A stretch of DNA of 64,000 nt, taken from the NCBI RefSeq assembly GCF_037325665.1, contig NC_090245.1, forward strand, positions 73,522,583-73,586,582, written 5' to 3'. The stretch is from Littorina saxatilis (Eukaryota > Mollusca > Gastropoda > Littorinimorpha > Littorinidae). Position numbers and translations under genes: made by a program. Of the stretch, positions 11,647-24,120 are shown piece after piece (positions within the stretch are counted from its first letter, which is position 1; each line of letters begins with the position of its first letter). A model generated the notes under the pieces. The model saw only the letters and a program-made list of their open reading frames with translations, was not told the DNA's origin and made no database searches.

Positions 11647-12160
11647 AGGTATAATGGTCACTGACGTTTAAGGCGTCCGCCTCGAAAGTAAGTGCCGGGG
11701 TTCGACCCCGGCCGAGTCTGAATACCAAGGACTTTAACAGTGGTAATCGTACAACTGTCCCGTCGTGGTGCCTGGCTTTATGGGAAAACAGTGTTAGGGC
11801 TGAGTTGGCTCGGTGCCCGCCTACTGAAGTTACTGTGACCGGGTGGGGATACTGACTGAAGTATGTCTGTGTTGCTACCCCTATCCTAAAGTGTGGCGCA
11901 CTTTAACTGTCACTTATTAAATGTAGCCCCGTCATACCTATATGGCCCGCTGACTCTCACCCCCAGGCTTAAATGCAATTAACTGGTTTGCAGCGGTTGC
12001 CATCCGGTAACTACGCCGGGTTGCCACATAAAAATTACCTTTGCAAAATGATACTGCCGGAGCGGGGCGGTCTGAATGCTATTGCAATGGCTGTGCTCGA
12101 CTAGAGTCAGATAAATAATTTATCGTCAACGAGGCAACCAAAGGACCAAGAAGAAGAAGA
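11647..12160 (+). mobile_element. diverged or composite tRNA-headed SINE
   Basis: The head region has AAGGCGTCCGCCTCG and a perfect B box GGGGTTCGACCCC. The body resembles family B (CTGGCTTTATGGG, GTGTGGCGCACTTTAACTGTC) but carries an extra 3' segment and ends in AAGAAGAAGAAGA. Confidence 0.6.
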
Positions 12161-12758
12161 TCATCCCTTGACCACCTTGATCTCCAAGCCTGAGGACCTA
12201 TGGCAAAGACTCAACGTAAGCCAGTAAGTTGCATGTGCATGCCGACTCAAAAATTGACATAATTGCGGGTAGTTGAAGACAACCCGGAACGATACGTGGC
12301 CCCGCGCTCATGCTGTTGTATTTCGTTCGTTCGGGTGTTTTTTTTCTTCTTATTTTTGTGTGTTTGTGTTATCATTCACACGGTCAGTTGTATTAAGGAG
12401 GCCACGAAAACGATCAGTCCTGCATCACGGCCGGTCAGTGATTACTGACTGTGGTCGCAGACACATAACTTGACTTAACTACGCGCGGATACCCAGCGTG
12501 CACGAATAAATGAAGAAGAACTTGATAAATTATGATCATGAATGAATTACACGTAGAGCCGGCACACGTAATACAACTTCAATGTTGATGGATAACTGGT
12601 GGTCACAGTGAATACGGTAAACGGACTGTGTGGGAAGCTGTGTCCAGCAGTGATACCGGTGTCACGCCGGAACTGAAAACTCTACTGAACAATCCATCTC
12701 ATTGCGTATGCACCAATCTTGGACTTAAACAATGCGACCCTTTGACCGAACGAACTAT

Positions 12759-12812
12759 GGGTTAGGGTTAGGGTTAGGGTTAGGCCCGTAAGGGTTAGGG
12801 TTAGGGTTAGGC
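12759..12812 (+). repeat. interstitial telomeric repeat (TTAGGG)n
   Basis: Two runs of GGGTTA units, about four and about three and a half copies, separated by CCCGTA. TTAGGG is the usual molluscan telomere unit. Confidence 0.85.
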
Positions 12813-13274
12813 GGTTAGGTTGTTCACGACCTGATAAATCAGTCTCCCCGATGTCAAGAAGTTAACGCCATTGACCACATTGAGAGGGACTGTTCAGGCA
12901 GTTTTTGTTCGTGACCAGCACCATAGTTTTCGGTGTAACTTTGTGAAGAGTAATTATATATTTTCAATGTACATGGGAGTGTGAGACGCGAATGCGTTTG
13001 TGTGCGCTCAGAACTTAATTGACGGTTCCGGTAAGACTGATCTGGGCACCCTACTGAATTAGTATAAATATCCTTTATTATTATAATAAAATCAAGTTGT
13101 TAAGTTATTATAGTTTTTAATCGATGCTGATGTGCAACATTTTATTCTGCATGTCAGTCACTGGCCGCATACGTCTACTATTGTCATACCATGCAATACA
13201 CATTACACGCGCTCCTATTGACAAAGTGAAACGCGCTCTTGACTTCCGAACGTCTTCCTCAGTAGCCCCAAGTA
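12813..13274. other. no feature seen
   Basis: AT-rich sequence without a recognised repeat or exon. Confidence 0.4.
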
Positions 13275-13912
13275 AAAAAGTACCACACTTTGTACTATAG
13301 TATACTATAGTAAAAGTACTATGAAATACTATAGTTTACTACAGTAAAAGTACTATGGTACATTGAATTGTACTACAGTATACTATAGTTTACTATAGTA
13401 CAAGTACTATGGTACATTGAATTGTACTATGGTAAACTACAGTTTACTATAGTACAAGTACTATAGTATACTATAGTACAAATAGTACTATAGTATAGTA
13501 CATTACTGTGTACTATAGTACTTTGTGGTAAATGTACTATAGTATACTATAGTAAACTGTAGTACAATTAAATGTACTATAGGATTTTGCACGCTTTTGT
13601 ACCACACTGTACTATAGTTTACTATAGTAAACTATAGTTTACTACAGTACATGTACCACAGTTTACTGCAGTTTACTATAGTAAACTGCAGTACAGCGTG
13701 GTATTTTCGTAGCAGTACAATTGTACTATAGTACTTTTACTATAGTTTACTACAGTACAGCTTGGTATTTTTGCCGCGGTACATTTGTACTATAGTACTT
13801 TTACTATAGTTTACTATAGTACAGCGTGGTATTTTCGTAGCTGTAAAATTTGTACTATAGTACTTTTACTATAGTTTACTATAGTATACTGCAGTACTTT
13901 CTTGTAAAAGTA
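13275..13912. repeat. self-complementary ACTATAGT-rich block (family P1)
   Basis: About 640 bp made largely of TACTATAGTA, AGTTTACTATAG, GTACTATAG and GTACAGCGTGGTA variants, most of them palindromic. It opens with GCCCCAAGTAAAAAAGTACC. A second member, at 30824-31130, ends with the reverse complement of GCCCCAGCTGAAAAAGTACC, so this looks like the end of a mobile foldback family. Confidence 0.7.
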
Positions 13913-15034
13913 CCATAACCTTCCAAATTTAACGGGACGTAATTGTGACCCTAATTTTTGCTGAATCAATTGTTTTGTGTGAATTGAATGTGTGCGTGCA
14001 TGATCAGGCCAGTGGCTGCAGTCACTCTGTCACATTTGGCAAGAAAGTAAAGGTTCATCACATGTTTATTTTAATTTTTCGGCCGAGCATTAATAATCAA
14101 AATTATGTAACAACATTTCTAAATATCCACTCACATGTAAAAGACACAATTTGTCAATTAAATAATAATTTTAAAAAAGGTGTCTATCTTGCACAGTGAG
14201 TTACCAAGCTGTTGATTTTTGGTAAATGTCCCAAAGCAGAGACAGTTTTAATTCAATTTTGTTATAACCCTGTTAACCAGAACAAGTAACAATAAAATGC
14301 ACAAAAGAGATTTAATTATTATAGCACTCTTCTTTGTGGGAATTCATCTTTAGCACAACACATATTTTATCAAAATTATCTCCCCTTCAGCCAAGTTAAT
14401 TTCTATGATTAGCTTTGAAAGTGACCATGCCTACATGATAACATCAGTACATGAAAAAAACCTGTAACCTGCATCTGGACAAGAACCTAACTCTGAACAA
14501 TCAAGTGAGACAATAATTGTCCCTATTATTGACCAGAACTCTACCCCAATCTGACCTTGAAATTGATTAATGCAATATATCAAGCTGACTTGATGTCATC
14601 CAACCCTGTATGTGTGTGACTTTACATAGAAAAAGTTATTTAGTTACAAAGATCTTGCTTCAAACACATTGAAAATAATACTATTTCTCTGTTATTATTA
14701 TTTTTTTTTAAAGAACTCAACCCCTCTGTGAACTTAAAAGTTTATGAGGGTCAACTTGACATGGGTCACATCTAGAGGTCATCCAACTTCAATAGCCTGT
14801 GAAGTATCAAAGATCTAGCTTTAAAAACATTTCAGAAAAATATGAACACATGCTTTTGCAACACATCCTCGATATTTGTCAAAAATGTGGTTTTGAAAAA
14901 ATGCCACATGTGGTCATGTTTGAAATTGATCAAACCATAGCAGTGTGTTAACTTTGTAAATTCTACCTTGAAAACCATCCAAGCAAACAACAATGTTCAA
15001 TTCTGTCTACCCATTGTAAGTCAGCCTAATTAGT
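13913..15034. other. no gene recognised
   Basis: AT-rich sequence with several TGACCTTGA and GTCATCCAAC phrases that resemble decayed LINE 3' regions. No frame above 84 codons. Confidence 0.35.
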
Positions 15035-15738
15035 CACCAGGGCCGGAATGTATGTGTCCAGGTCTATCTTAACCCGGGATAAAAGCTTAGCTCGGTCTAT
15101 CTATCCCCAGGATATCATCGATACTTTAGCGCAATGCATGAGTCGAGACTACAGAAAAGATAACTAACCCAAGCATTCCCCTCAATCTATTTTTGGCATG
15201 GGGATTTCCGAATCTCTGCGCATGATAGAATGTCAAGGTTGTTCTAAATTCAGGAATCCGCGTTCGAAAGGTGACGTCGCTCTGTTCTAAATGATCAATG
15301 TAGACGTTGACGTCATGAAAAGCGTGACGAAATGTTTTTTTGAACTGGGTTCCGGTCTTGTTCTCGTGCCATTGTTTTCTTCGCGTTGTTGTTTTCTTGT
15401 GCAAATTCACATTAGGTAAGGCAAAATGCGGTCCAACAAGGACATTTGTTCTAGGATTCAAGTGAAGTAAGTTGGAGGGAAAGGGAGGGGCTGGGTGGAT
15501 CGCCATTTCGACTTGAAGTTCAAATTCGTTTTTAACACCGGCAGTGGTCACACAAATCAGCGCGGCAAAACCGAAAAGTTTTTAACAGTTCATATACATC
15601 AAACAGGTTATTCCTGTGTGTGAAAACACGGTTTCTTAGCACTTGAAGTGCGACCGCCGCCATGTTGTTTTTGAACTAACCCCGGGATAAGAGACTTATC
15701 AGTTCTCTATCCTCGACACATACATTCTGGCCCAGGTG
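15035..15738. mobile_element. non-autonomous TIR DNA transposon, about 700 bp
   Basis: Left end CACCAGGGCCGGAATGTATG and right end, reversed, CACCTGGGCCAGAATGTATG continue as imperfect inverted repeats of about 70 bp that include ACCCGGGATAA on both sides. A candidate 3-bp duplication AGT flanks it (15032-15034, 15739-15741). A 141-codon minus-strand frame (15126-15551) fills the interior without recognisable transposase motifs. Superfamily undecided: CACTA-like or PIF-like duplication length, hAT-like CAGGGCC end. Confidence 0.6.
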
Positions 15739-16226
15739 AGTCAAAACTCACTGAATGTTCAATGGAGAGTATTCAGCATGCAACCAGAAAGTATATAGTG
15801 TGGCTTTTGTCTCTTTTTTCCAAACAGGGTTACAATCATATATGGCAATAATCAAATGCAATGTTCTCTGTCCTCCACATCTGTTTGATTTGTGATTGGT
15901 GTCCAGATTATTTGCTACAGGCATCTGATTAAGTTTATAGTAGCTGATGTCCGGTTCCCTTAGCCAGTGACATATGCTTTCCTGTTCTGTAACTTGTATT
16001 CATGTTCGCCGATGGCACCCGCTGAACAGTTCTGGTTGTTCTCTAATGGTATCTGCTTTGACGTCTGTAAGTGGTATCAAGGTCCTTCACCATGCACATA
16101 TCTGCCGGGAAGTGAACAGGAGGCTCTCTTGCATATGACACCCACACCAGAGCATGGAATGGAACCTGCAATGACAGCAGTATGACTATGAGAAAGCATG
16201 CTAACTGAAGCAAATAGGGCCATACT

Positions 16227-16454
16227 TTAACACTTTCTACCCCACCTATGTTGACCAAGTTATCTTTAGCCGAGACCAGCTGTGCTGCAGCAGGTCACTC
16301 AGAATTGTGGTAACTGTGTAGGAACTGTGCTGGAATGCAGGCGTTAGATCGACATTACAGGAAGTGACTGTGTGTACAAATATATCTGTACCAGGTCAGA
16401 TTGAGCCATATGAGTGGGTACGGATATATCCGTACCTGGGAGACAATGAGTTAA
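16227..16454. mobile_element. piggyBac-like MITE
   Basis: TTAA at both borders (16227-16230, 16451-16454), with ends CACTTTCTACCCC and, reversed, CTCATTGTCTCCC. The right end has a hairpin GTACGGATATATCCGTAC. Length 228 bp. Confidence 0.55.
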
Positions 16455-16659
16455 GAGAATGATAATGAAAGCTAACTTAAAAGTGTTGTGGCTTTCAGTG
16501 CATATCTAACTTATAAAACTAAGGGCTCCGAAACAGCTGCACCGACTGAGACGGTGGTGGTGGTGGGCGTTTGAAACGTGCTGGTGCGTGTGTTTGTGCT
16601 TGCATGTGTGCAGGCGTGAATGTGTTTATCAGTATATCTGTGTGTGTGTGTGACAATTT

Positions 16660-19150
16660 ATTAATACAATAAATGTATATACATCTATACACACCCAAGA
16701 AGATAAGGTGCTCAGCAGGTCTGCACTCATGTACGTTGATCCATTATGTCGGAAACAGGCAGAACTGGATCCTCCACCCGACAGTCACTGCTGCAGTGCT
16801 GCTCTCGGCTATAAGCAAGAGAAAGCAGCTTGAGTGTTTCATCGCATATAATTCAAGTGTTTGCATACTCCATAGCACCCCCCGCGGGTTAGGGGGAGTC
16901 CCATATTGGTTGGGACGAGAAACAATTTACCCGATGCTTGCCAGCATGTTGTAAGAGGCGACTAACGGTTCTGTTTCTCCTTTTACCCTTTTTAAGTGTT
17001 TCTTGTAAAGAATATAGTCCATGTTTGTAAAGATTTTAGTCAAGCAGTTTTTAAGAAATGTTAAGTCCTTTGTACTGGAAACTTGCAATCTCCCAGTAAG
17101 GTCATATATTGTACTACGTTGCAAGCCCCTGGAGCAATTTTTTGATTGGTGCTTTTGTGAACAGGAAACAATTAACAAGTGACTCTATCCCATCTCCCCC
17201 CTTTCCCCTATCCCATCTTCCCCCTTTCCCCGGTCGCGATATAACCTTGAATGGTTGAAAACGACGTTAAACACCAAATAAAGAAAGAAAGAATACTCCA
17301 TAGCGATTAGCTGAAACTAAGTTTTCTATTTAGCTAAAACTATTAGAGGAATACCAAAGGGGTGGCATATATGTCATCCAAAATGTAAGGCAATTTAAAG
17401 TGTGATTGACGGACAGAAGCGTTTCAATGATACAAATAGAGAACACTACATGGCCTACTGTGTGTTACCAGGTTTACAAAAGTAAAAGTGAATATTTCAA
17501 CATTTGAAAAGCAATAAGTGTAAATCTGGTGCCACACAGCAAGCCATGTAGTATTCTGTTTTCATCCTATGTACCGGAGAGATAACCCATGTAATAACTA
17601 AACCATACACCCACATGTGGGAATATCATTGAGGTCATGTCAAGCTAGTCTGGCAGGGACCTCATATTCCACTGCTCATGATTACAAAGTCACAGATGCT
17701 AAGTCATTCTTGCAACACTTTTGGGCTTGCCATGAGAATGAAGTTTGTCTCGGAGATTTTGCATAAGCAGTGGAAAATGACATCCCTGTCAGGCATGTTG
17801 TTTAAACCAACCTCATTTACATGATAGACACGCCTGTGAAGAGATGGTTCATTTATCACATGGGTGGTATCTCTCAGGTAGGCAGAACAATATATCTAAT
17901 TGCACCAATTTACCTCAAGTACTCAGCAGGTCTGCACACATGTTGATCCATTAGGTCAAAAATCCACCAGAACTCGATATGTTGCCCAAAAGTCACAGAT
18001 ACCGTGGAACCCCCAACTAAGGATCCTGAAAAAATAATTAAAAATGAAGAGCCAACACTTGTACAAATGATCTGTCTTAATTTGTACATACAAGCACATG
18101 CACAAATAAATCTGCTTGCACTATGCTGGCTTATAATAGGCATGTGTAATAAAAATGATTTTGGGGGAGCTTCTCGATTCAACGGGAACTTTTGTTGTTG
18201 TCAAAAGCAATTTATGCCTCACACATTCTCTCACTCTAAGACTGAACTATGCATTCAAAATAACAAAGGCTAGTTTGTGAAAAGACACTGATTTAAAACG
18301 AAAATTTAAAATCAATTATTATATAATCTGTTCTGGGGCTTTTTTCCAGGTCTTTTAATTAAAAAAAAAAATTTCACAAACGATAACGGACACATTTTTC
18401 AATCCAATGAATCTTTGCAGCACTGTTGGCCGGACAGAAATGACAATATGTTGACAAAGCCGTGATAAAACCATAGCCAGTCCTACCTTGGCGCAAAGAA
18501 GTATGAATGGTCTCTGTGTACTCTACGGTCTCTGAATGTGGCCCTATGTAAAGCACTTGCATGCTTTTCGCTAAGGCGATTCTTGACAGATTCTTCTGGA
18601 TTTTAGCTTACTGATTTGCCGTAAATGTGTCTAAATTTATGCCAAAATGCAAACAAATCAGCAAAGAGGCATAAGCGAAAGAAAGCAGTTTGAGCTTCAT
18701 GACTTAAACTTAAACCAGAGTTAGTATTGTGTTCTAGTTTAAACAATCCTTGGAGGGTATAGGAACTGCATGTGTCATACAAACTTTCAGGCGATCAAAG
18801 TGGGCCTTTTAATAATATAGATACAAATATGTACACACCCAGGAAGCTCAGGCGATCAGCAGAATCTGCATACATGTTGATCATCCATGAGGTCAGAAAA
18901 TGAGCTGAAGTTGATCCTTCACCCAACAGTCACTGCTACAGTGTAGCCAACCATTTAGAACTCTGAAAAATATTTAAAGTAAATCTATTAAAAAGAAGAG
19001 CAAATATTTGTACAAAATATCTGCTATTGCATAATAATGAGGTTGTTCTTTGCTACGGGTGACAAGTGGGGGTCATGCTGCTCACACAAACATGCACATA
19101 TTTCAATACAGTCCAGGGGAGAAACTGGTCACAAAGCACCCAGTACATAA
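16660..19150. repeat. three diverged copies of one unclassified repeat
   Basis: Segments at about 16675-16830, 17915-18075 and 18825-19150 share TCAGCAGGTCTGCA, CATGTTGATCCAT and ACAGTCACTGCTGCAGTG phrases, in the same orientation. The 19018-19150 part is the reverse of 21425-21540, inside the foldback element. They are probably remnants of one transposon family. Confidence 0.5.
16877..17292 (+). mobile_element. SINE family F with TSD
   Basis: Same family as 4430-4801. Perfect 12-bp duplication ATACTCCATAGC at 16865-16876 and 17293-17304. The CATCTCCCCCCTTTCCCC segment is partly doubled near the 3' end. Confidence 0.85.
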
Positions 19151-19257
19151 AAGAGAGATAGTACAAGAAGAGCAAACGCTCGATCGAGTCACTTTCGCAG
19201 TTCTGAATATTATATGAGGCATCAGATGGACAGGAAGAAATTGCTATTCACAACACA

Positions 19258-19735
19258 ATGAGTCACGTTCACATAAAATTTGAGCCCGGTCACTTTTATA
19301 GTTTCCGAGAAAAGCCCAACGTTAAGTTGTGTGTTGCCGAACAGAAAAGGCTAGTTATCTCCCTTGTTTTTCTGATAACGTTCGTAAAAGGCTACAGATG
19401 TAAATACTTTGATGTAAAGAATAATCCTACAAAGTTTCAATCACATCCGATGAACTTTGTCAAAGATATAAAATGTCTAATTTTTCCTTTGACGCTGACC
19501 TGTGACCTTGAAAAAGGTCAAAGGTCAACGAAACCATCGTTAAAGTGTAGAGGTCATTGGAGGTCACGACTAAACAAAATATGAGCCCGATCGCTTTGAT
19601 AGTTTCCGAGAAAAGTCCAACGTTAAGGTGGTGTCTACGGACGGCCGGCCGGCCGGACGGCCGGCCGGACGGCCGGCCGGACAGACTAACACTGACCGAT
19701 TACATAGAGTCACTTTTTCTCAAGTGACTCAAAAA
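19258..19735 (+). mobile_element. non-LTR retrotransposon 3' tail with CCGG array
   Basis: Paired phrases GAGAAAAGCCCAACGTTAAG and GAGAAAAGTCCAACGTTAAG bracket a stretch with AAAGGTCAAAGGTCA. A GGACGGCCGGCC tandem (about 19639-19682) follows, then ATAGAGTCACTTTTTCTCAA. This organisation is typical of RTE-like LINE 3' ends in molluscs; no ORF remains. Confidence 0.6.
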
Positions 19736-21725
19736 TCACCACAATCAAAGAAAATACTACGATCATTCAATACATGCGAGTTGTTCTTCAGTACTACTGA
19801 CAGAAAGGGGGAAAAGTGGTCAAAATTCAAATCTTTAGTTTTGTTTTTGAAATATAGCTTTTCAGAAAGCAGAAATACTGCAGAAGCAGAAGTATCTGAT
19901 GTACATAAGAAAAAATCACTGGTTCACATGGTTCTTAAATAATCTAACTTTTAAAGCTGGTTCTTGTGTGTCTGTGTGTATGTTTGTATGATGACGATAG
20001 GACCCGAAACGGCTGCACGGACTGAGACAGGAATTGCAGAGAATGTTCTTTGCCACTCGAGTCGTGTCATAAGGTAGATCTACTTTTGGAATAGTACATT
20101 TGAAAGGATTCTTTAAAAAAACAGCGGAAAACATTATATACCCTGTGAGCTATCGAGGATCCTCCCCGTCTGGGCTGTCGAAACATGGTCTTGTTAAAAG
20201 ACGTTTTCAAATGGTTAACGGGGAGATACACTCGAAGCACATGTAGCGAAGTTACGTTGCCAAATCATGACAGATCAACATTTCACTACACAGATCGATG
20301 CACACAGTCGAAATAGATGTGACTTTCAGACGACCGAAGACTACTTACTAGCAGACGACAAGATCTAAATATTTAGATCAGTGAGAGTAATCCGTTGAAG
20401 AACAGTTGCTCCGCTTATTCGTCTTCAGTTAAGCTTATTTCCCCTGCCATAAGTTTCCTTGCAGATCTGCAGTCGCGTAGTGAAATGAACTAGTGTCATC
20501 GGAAGATTCTTCTCAGTCAATGATCAAAGCACAGTAAGTTCTATGCTGACAAAAGTCACTTTTGGAAAACACGACCATTGACTTCATTTATGAGCCCAAA
20601 GGTAACAATATCGACAAGAATGTACGCATTTGACATTAAATGAAACATTCATAGACAGTTTCCAACTCACCAGATCTGCCAAAGAGCCTTCATTCGTGAA
20701 AAACAATGATTTTAATCCGACAGGTACATGTATCGGAAACAATCTCTTGGTAACCAGCTGCGTTTCTCCTTCGGAAGCGACGTGACGGCGCCACATTTGT
20801 TTGTTTATGGCTGTTTATCGCGAAACAACACAGTTGAAAATTGTGTGTAAAATATCATAAATGTGTGGCGTGTAATCTCCGAATCAGTTCATTATCCGCG
20901 TTTCGATGGTAATTCAGTTAGCGTGGAGTTACTTTGAATCGAAGGCGAAGGTAACCTGCGTTGCATGTGGGACCGCGTGAGCAAATTTAATTGCAATATT
21001 TTATACAGGAAGTAAATTTCAATGATTCTGGTTCAGTCTTGTAGATCTGTTATGCAGTGTTTTGGAAGTGTATCTGCTTTTCTACTATGAAGCACATTTG
21101 GAGTGAAACGCTGATCGAAGTGGGGTACCCTATGTGGGACATCAGCCGTATGCAGATTACGCCTCAGAACACTCTCGCATTTCACAAAGACAACAATAAT
21201 TTGCAACATTTCTAGGACTGCATCCGTTTTATAAGATACTATTTAAACAAAAACAGCACAAACACGACTATTATCAACAACACAGAACGGGAGGTAAGTC
21301 TTCAAAGACGCACCAAGTGTGCGTTCCCGTTTTTGGACGCCATTTTTGCTAGCATTTTCACAGTAAATCTTAATATTTCCATATTTATTGAATGAATTTG
21401 GTATTTTCTTGATTGTGCCGATTCTCCTATCTCTCTGTCATGTACTGGGTGCTTTGTGACCAGTTTCTCCCCTAGAATGTATTGAAAAATGCGTCCGTGT
21501 GAGCTGACCCCCACTTGTGACCAGTAGCAAAGAACAACTCATATGGTAATAATAAAATTTATTCTGAAAATGGTAGCAAATGTGGCGACCCAAAATGGAA
21601 AAGAACACTAGGAGTGTCTTTGCCGACTTACCTCACGTTTTATGTTGTTAATAACAATCGTATCTATGTTCTTATTGTTTAAATATTATCTAATAAAACA
21701 GAAATGTTGCCATTTATTAGTGTCT

Positions 21726-22204
21726 CTGTTCCCGCAGTGGGGCACTGCGGTTATGAAATTAAAGGCCCCTCCTGTTTTTGGAACCGCAGGAGCTTTCTAG
21801 TTTGCTGTTAGGTAGATTTTTGGTTCCTCTTTCCTGTCATGCTCTCTTTTTCTTCATGAATTCTTTTCTTTTTTCTGCCTTCTTGCTCATTCACCTGTAT
21901 TTTTTCCAAAAATCTCTTCTCTTGCCGCTTGTCTCGCGATTCATGTATAGTTTAATCTGTTAGTGTTCTGATGTAAGTCCAGCAGTAGATAGGTTAAGCC
22001 TATTTTAACATACTGAAAACTGGTAATCTTCCAGTAGGTATTAATTTAGTTTTACTAAAGCCTGCTGGGACACAAGTAATGGGTTAGTGCATTTGTAAAC
22101 AGGAATCGCTTGACAAGTGGCCCCCTTCATCCCCCCCTTCCTCGTCCTGATATGGCTCTGCGTAGTCGGCTGGACGTTAAGCAACAAATAAACAAACAAA
22201 CAAA
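21726..22204 (+). mobile_element. SINE nested in the foldback arm
   Basis: It begins CTGTTCCCGCAGTGGGGCA and ends with TAGTCGGCTGGACGTTAAGC and an AAACAAAC tail, related to the family B 3' domain. The duplication TAGTGTCT is at 21718-21725 and 22205-22212. Confidence 0.75.
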
Positions 22205-22856
22205 TAGTGTCTTTGTGAAATGCGAGTGTGTTTCAAGGCATAACCTGCATAGGACTGATGTCACACTTTGAGTACCTAACTTTGATCAGCGTAACGCTCC
22301 AAATGAGCTTCAAAGTAGAAAAGCATATACACGACCAAAACACTGCATTCAAAATCTATAAGACTGAGCCAGAATCAATTAAATTTACTTCCCGTATAAA
22401 ATATTGCTATCAAATTTGTTCATGCCGTCACACATGATGCGCAGGCTACCTCCACTCACACTGAATTACCCTGGGAACGCACTGATTCGGAGATTACACG
22501 CCACACATTGATATTTTATACACAAAGTTGAACTGTGTTGTTACGCGATAAACAAACAAATGCGGCGCGCTGTCACGTCGCCATGGAGGGAGATGTGCAG
22601 GTTACCAAGAGATTGTTTCTGATACCCGTCTGATTACAATCATCATTTTGCACAAGTGAAGGCTCTTTGGCAGCTCTGGTGAGTTGGAAACTGTCTATAA
22701 ATGTTTCATTTAATGTCAAAAGCATTCATTCTTGTCGATATCTTTGCCTTTTGGCACATAAATGAAGTCAATCATCATGTTGTCCCAAAAAGACTTCTGT
22801 CGGCATAAAATGTATGGTGCTTCATTGGCTGAAAAGACTGGACAAATCTTCCACTG

Positions 22857-23480
22857 CAGGGATGTCGTTAGGCGTCGGACATCGGACATAGACCGATTTA
22901 GAGGCTCAAATGTCCGATTCACATAGCCGCATGGCGGTCAGATGTCCTACGGTTTTGAACTAAGCGCTGGCATTGTCCGATAAGAAATCAATTCCTTCGG
23001 ACAGCGCGATATTCGTTAATGTTCCTTTCAAGATACACATTTTCAAAAAGCGACCAAAGCGACCAAGCACTCTCGCATACAGGTGCACTGAAGTTGTGCA
23101 GTGCGGATCTTGCGTTTGGGTGACACCCGTCTGCAGCACATTAAAGTTAGGAGTATGGGAGACAACTCCAACTGACTAAGTCTTGCTTCTGCTTTTGCTT
23201 TCAGTTCGAGACATTTTGACGAAGCGCACTGAGTTATGCCACCAAAAAAAATCTAAAGCCTGCCAAAGTTCAACAAAAGCTGAACACATTTGACTATTCA
23301 ACGGCATCCTGTGCTACATTAGGGTCAAAAACAGGGGGAAACACGGCGAGTGTCATTCTTGAAAATGAAAAAATCCTGACGTCCTATTGAAATTTCTGAA
23401 AGCGGTCAAATGTCCTATTGATGCTGAATATATATCTAGGACATTTGTCCTTTTGGTATGAATTTGTAGCAACATCCCTG
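22857..23480. mobile_element. hAT-like non-autonomous transposon nested in the foldback arm
   Basis: Ends CAGGGATGTCGTTAGG and, reversed, CAGGGATGTTGCTACAA. A 5-bp duplication CACTG occurs at 22852-22856 and 23481-23485. Interior has GGACAT repeats and, near 23237, ATGCCACCAAAAAAAATC, a start-like MPPKK followed at once by a stop. A related fragment is at 37396-37960. Duplication length is short for hAT (usually 8 bp), so the superfamily is uncertain. Confidence 0.6.
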
Positions 23481-23730
23481 CACTGACACTAGTTGATTTC
23501 ACTACATGAATTACAAACCACAGATCTGCAAGAAAACTTAAGTTGGTGTCACACGGGCGATTCAATCGTGAGATTTATTCCCGCGATCCAATCAGGAGCT
23601 GATCGCAGATCAAATCGTAGGCCAAATGTAGTTCAAACTTGTTGAAGATCGACTGTCCTTCCCTTTCTTTAAACACTCTCGTAAATCACAAAACATCTGC
23701 TGAACCTGTTACATGATAATTGTTATACTG

Positions 23731-24111
23731 ACGGGCGCTGTGGCGTGGTGGTAAGATGTCGGCCTCTTAATCGGAAGGTCGAGGGTTTGAATCCCGGTCG
23801 CGGCCGCCTGGTGGGTTAAGTGTGGAGATTTTTCCGATCTCCCAGGTAAACTTATGTGCAGACCTGCTAGTGGCTTATCCCCCTTCGTGTGTACACGCAA
23901 GCATAAGACCAGGTGCGCACGGAAAAGATCCTGTAATCCATGTCAGAGTTCGGTGGGTTATAGAAACACGAAAATATCCAGCATGCTTCCTCCGAAAGCG
24001 GCGTATGACTGCCTTAATGGCGGGGTAAAAACGGTCATACACGTAAAATTCCACTCGTGCAAAAAACACGAGTGTACATGGGAGTTTCAGCCCACGAACG
24101 CAGAAGAAGAA
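23731..24111 (+). mobile_element. SINE family A with TSD
   Basis: Full head, body and GAAGAAGAA tail; 9-bp duplication GTTATACTG at 23722-23730 and 24112-24120. Confidence 0.88.
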
Positions 24112-24120
24112 GTTATACTG

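Larger units (their letters stand above)
20445..23545. mobile_element. 3.1 kb foldback element with long inverted arms
   Basis: The arm at 20445-21312 is the diverged reverse complement of 21612-23545. Anchor matches include CTCGCATTTCACAAAGAC (21175) with GTCTTTGTGAAATGCGAG (22211), GATCTGCCAAAGAGCC with its reverse near 22670, and the GATTACACGCCACACAT stretch. The central 300 bp is not self-complementary. The right arm is interrupted by a SINE (21726-22204) and a 624-bp DNA transposon (22857-23480), both with duplications, so arm pairing predates them. No transposase was found. Confidence 0.7.

Noticed and set aside
15126-15551. 141-codon minus frame as a host gene
   Set aside because: It fills a TIR element from end to end and shows no recognisable domain.
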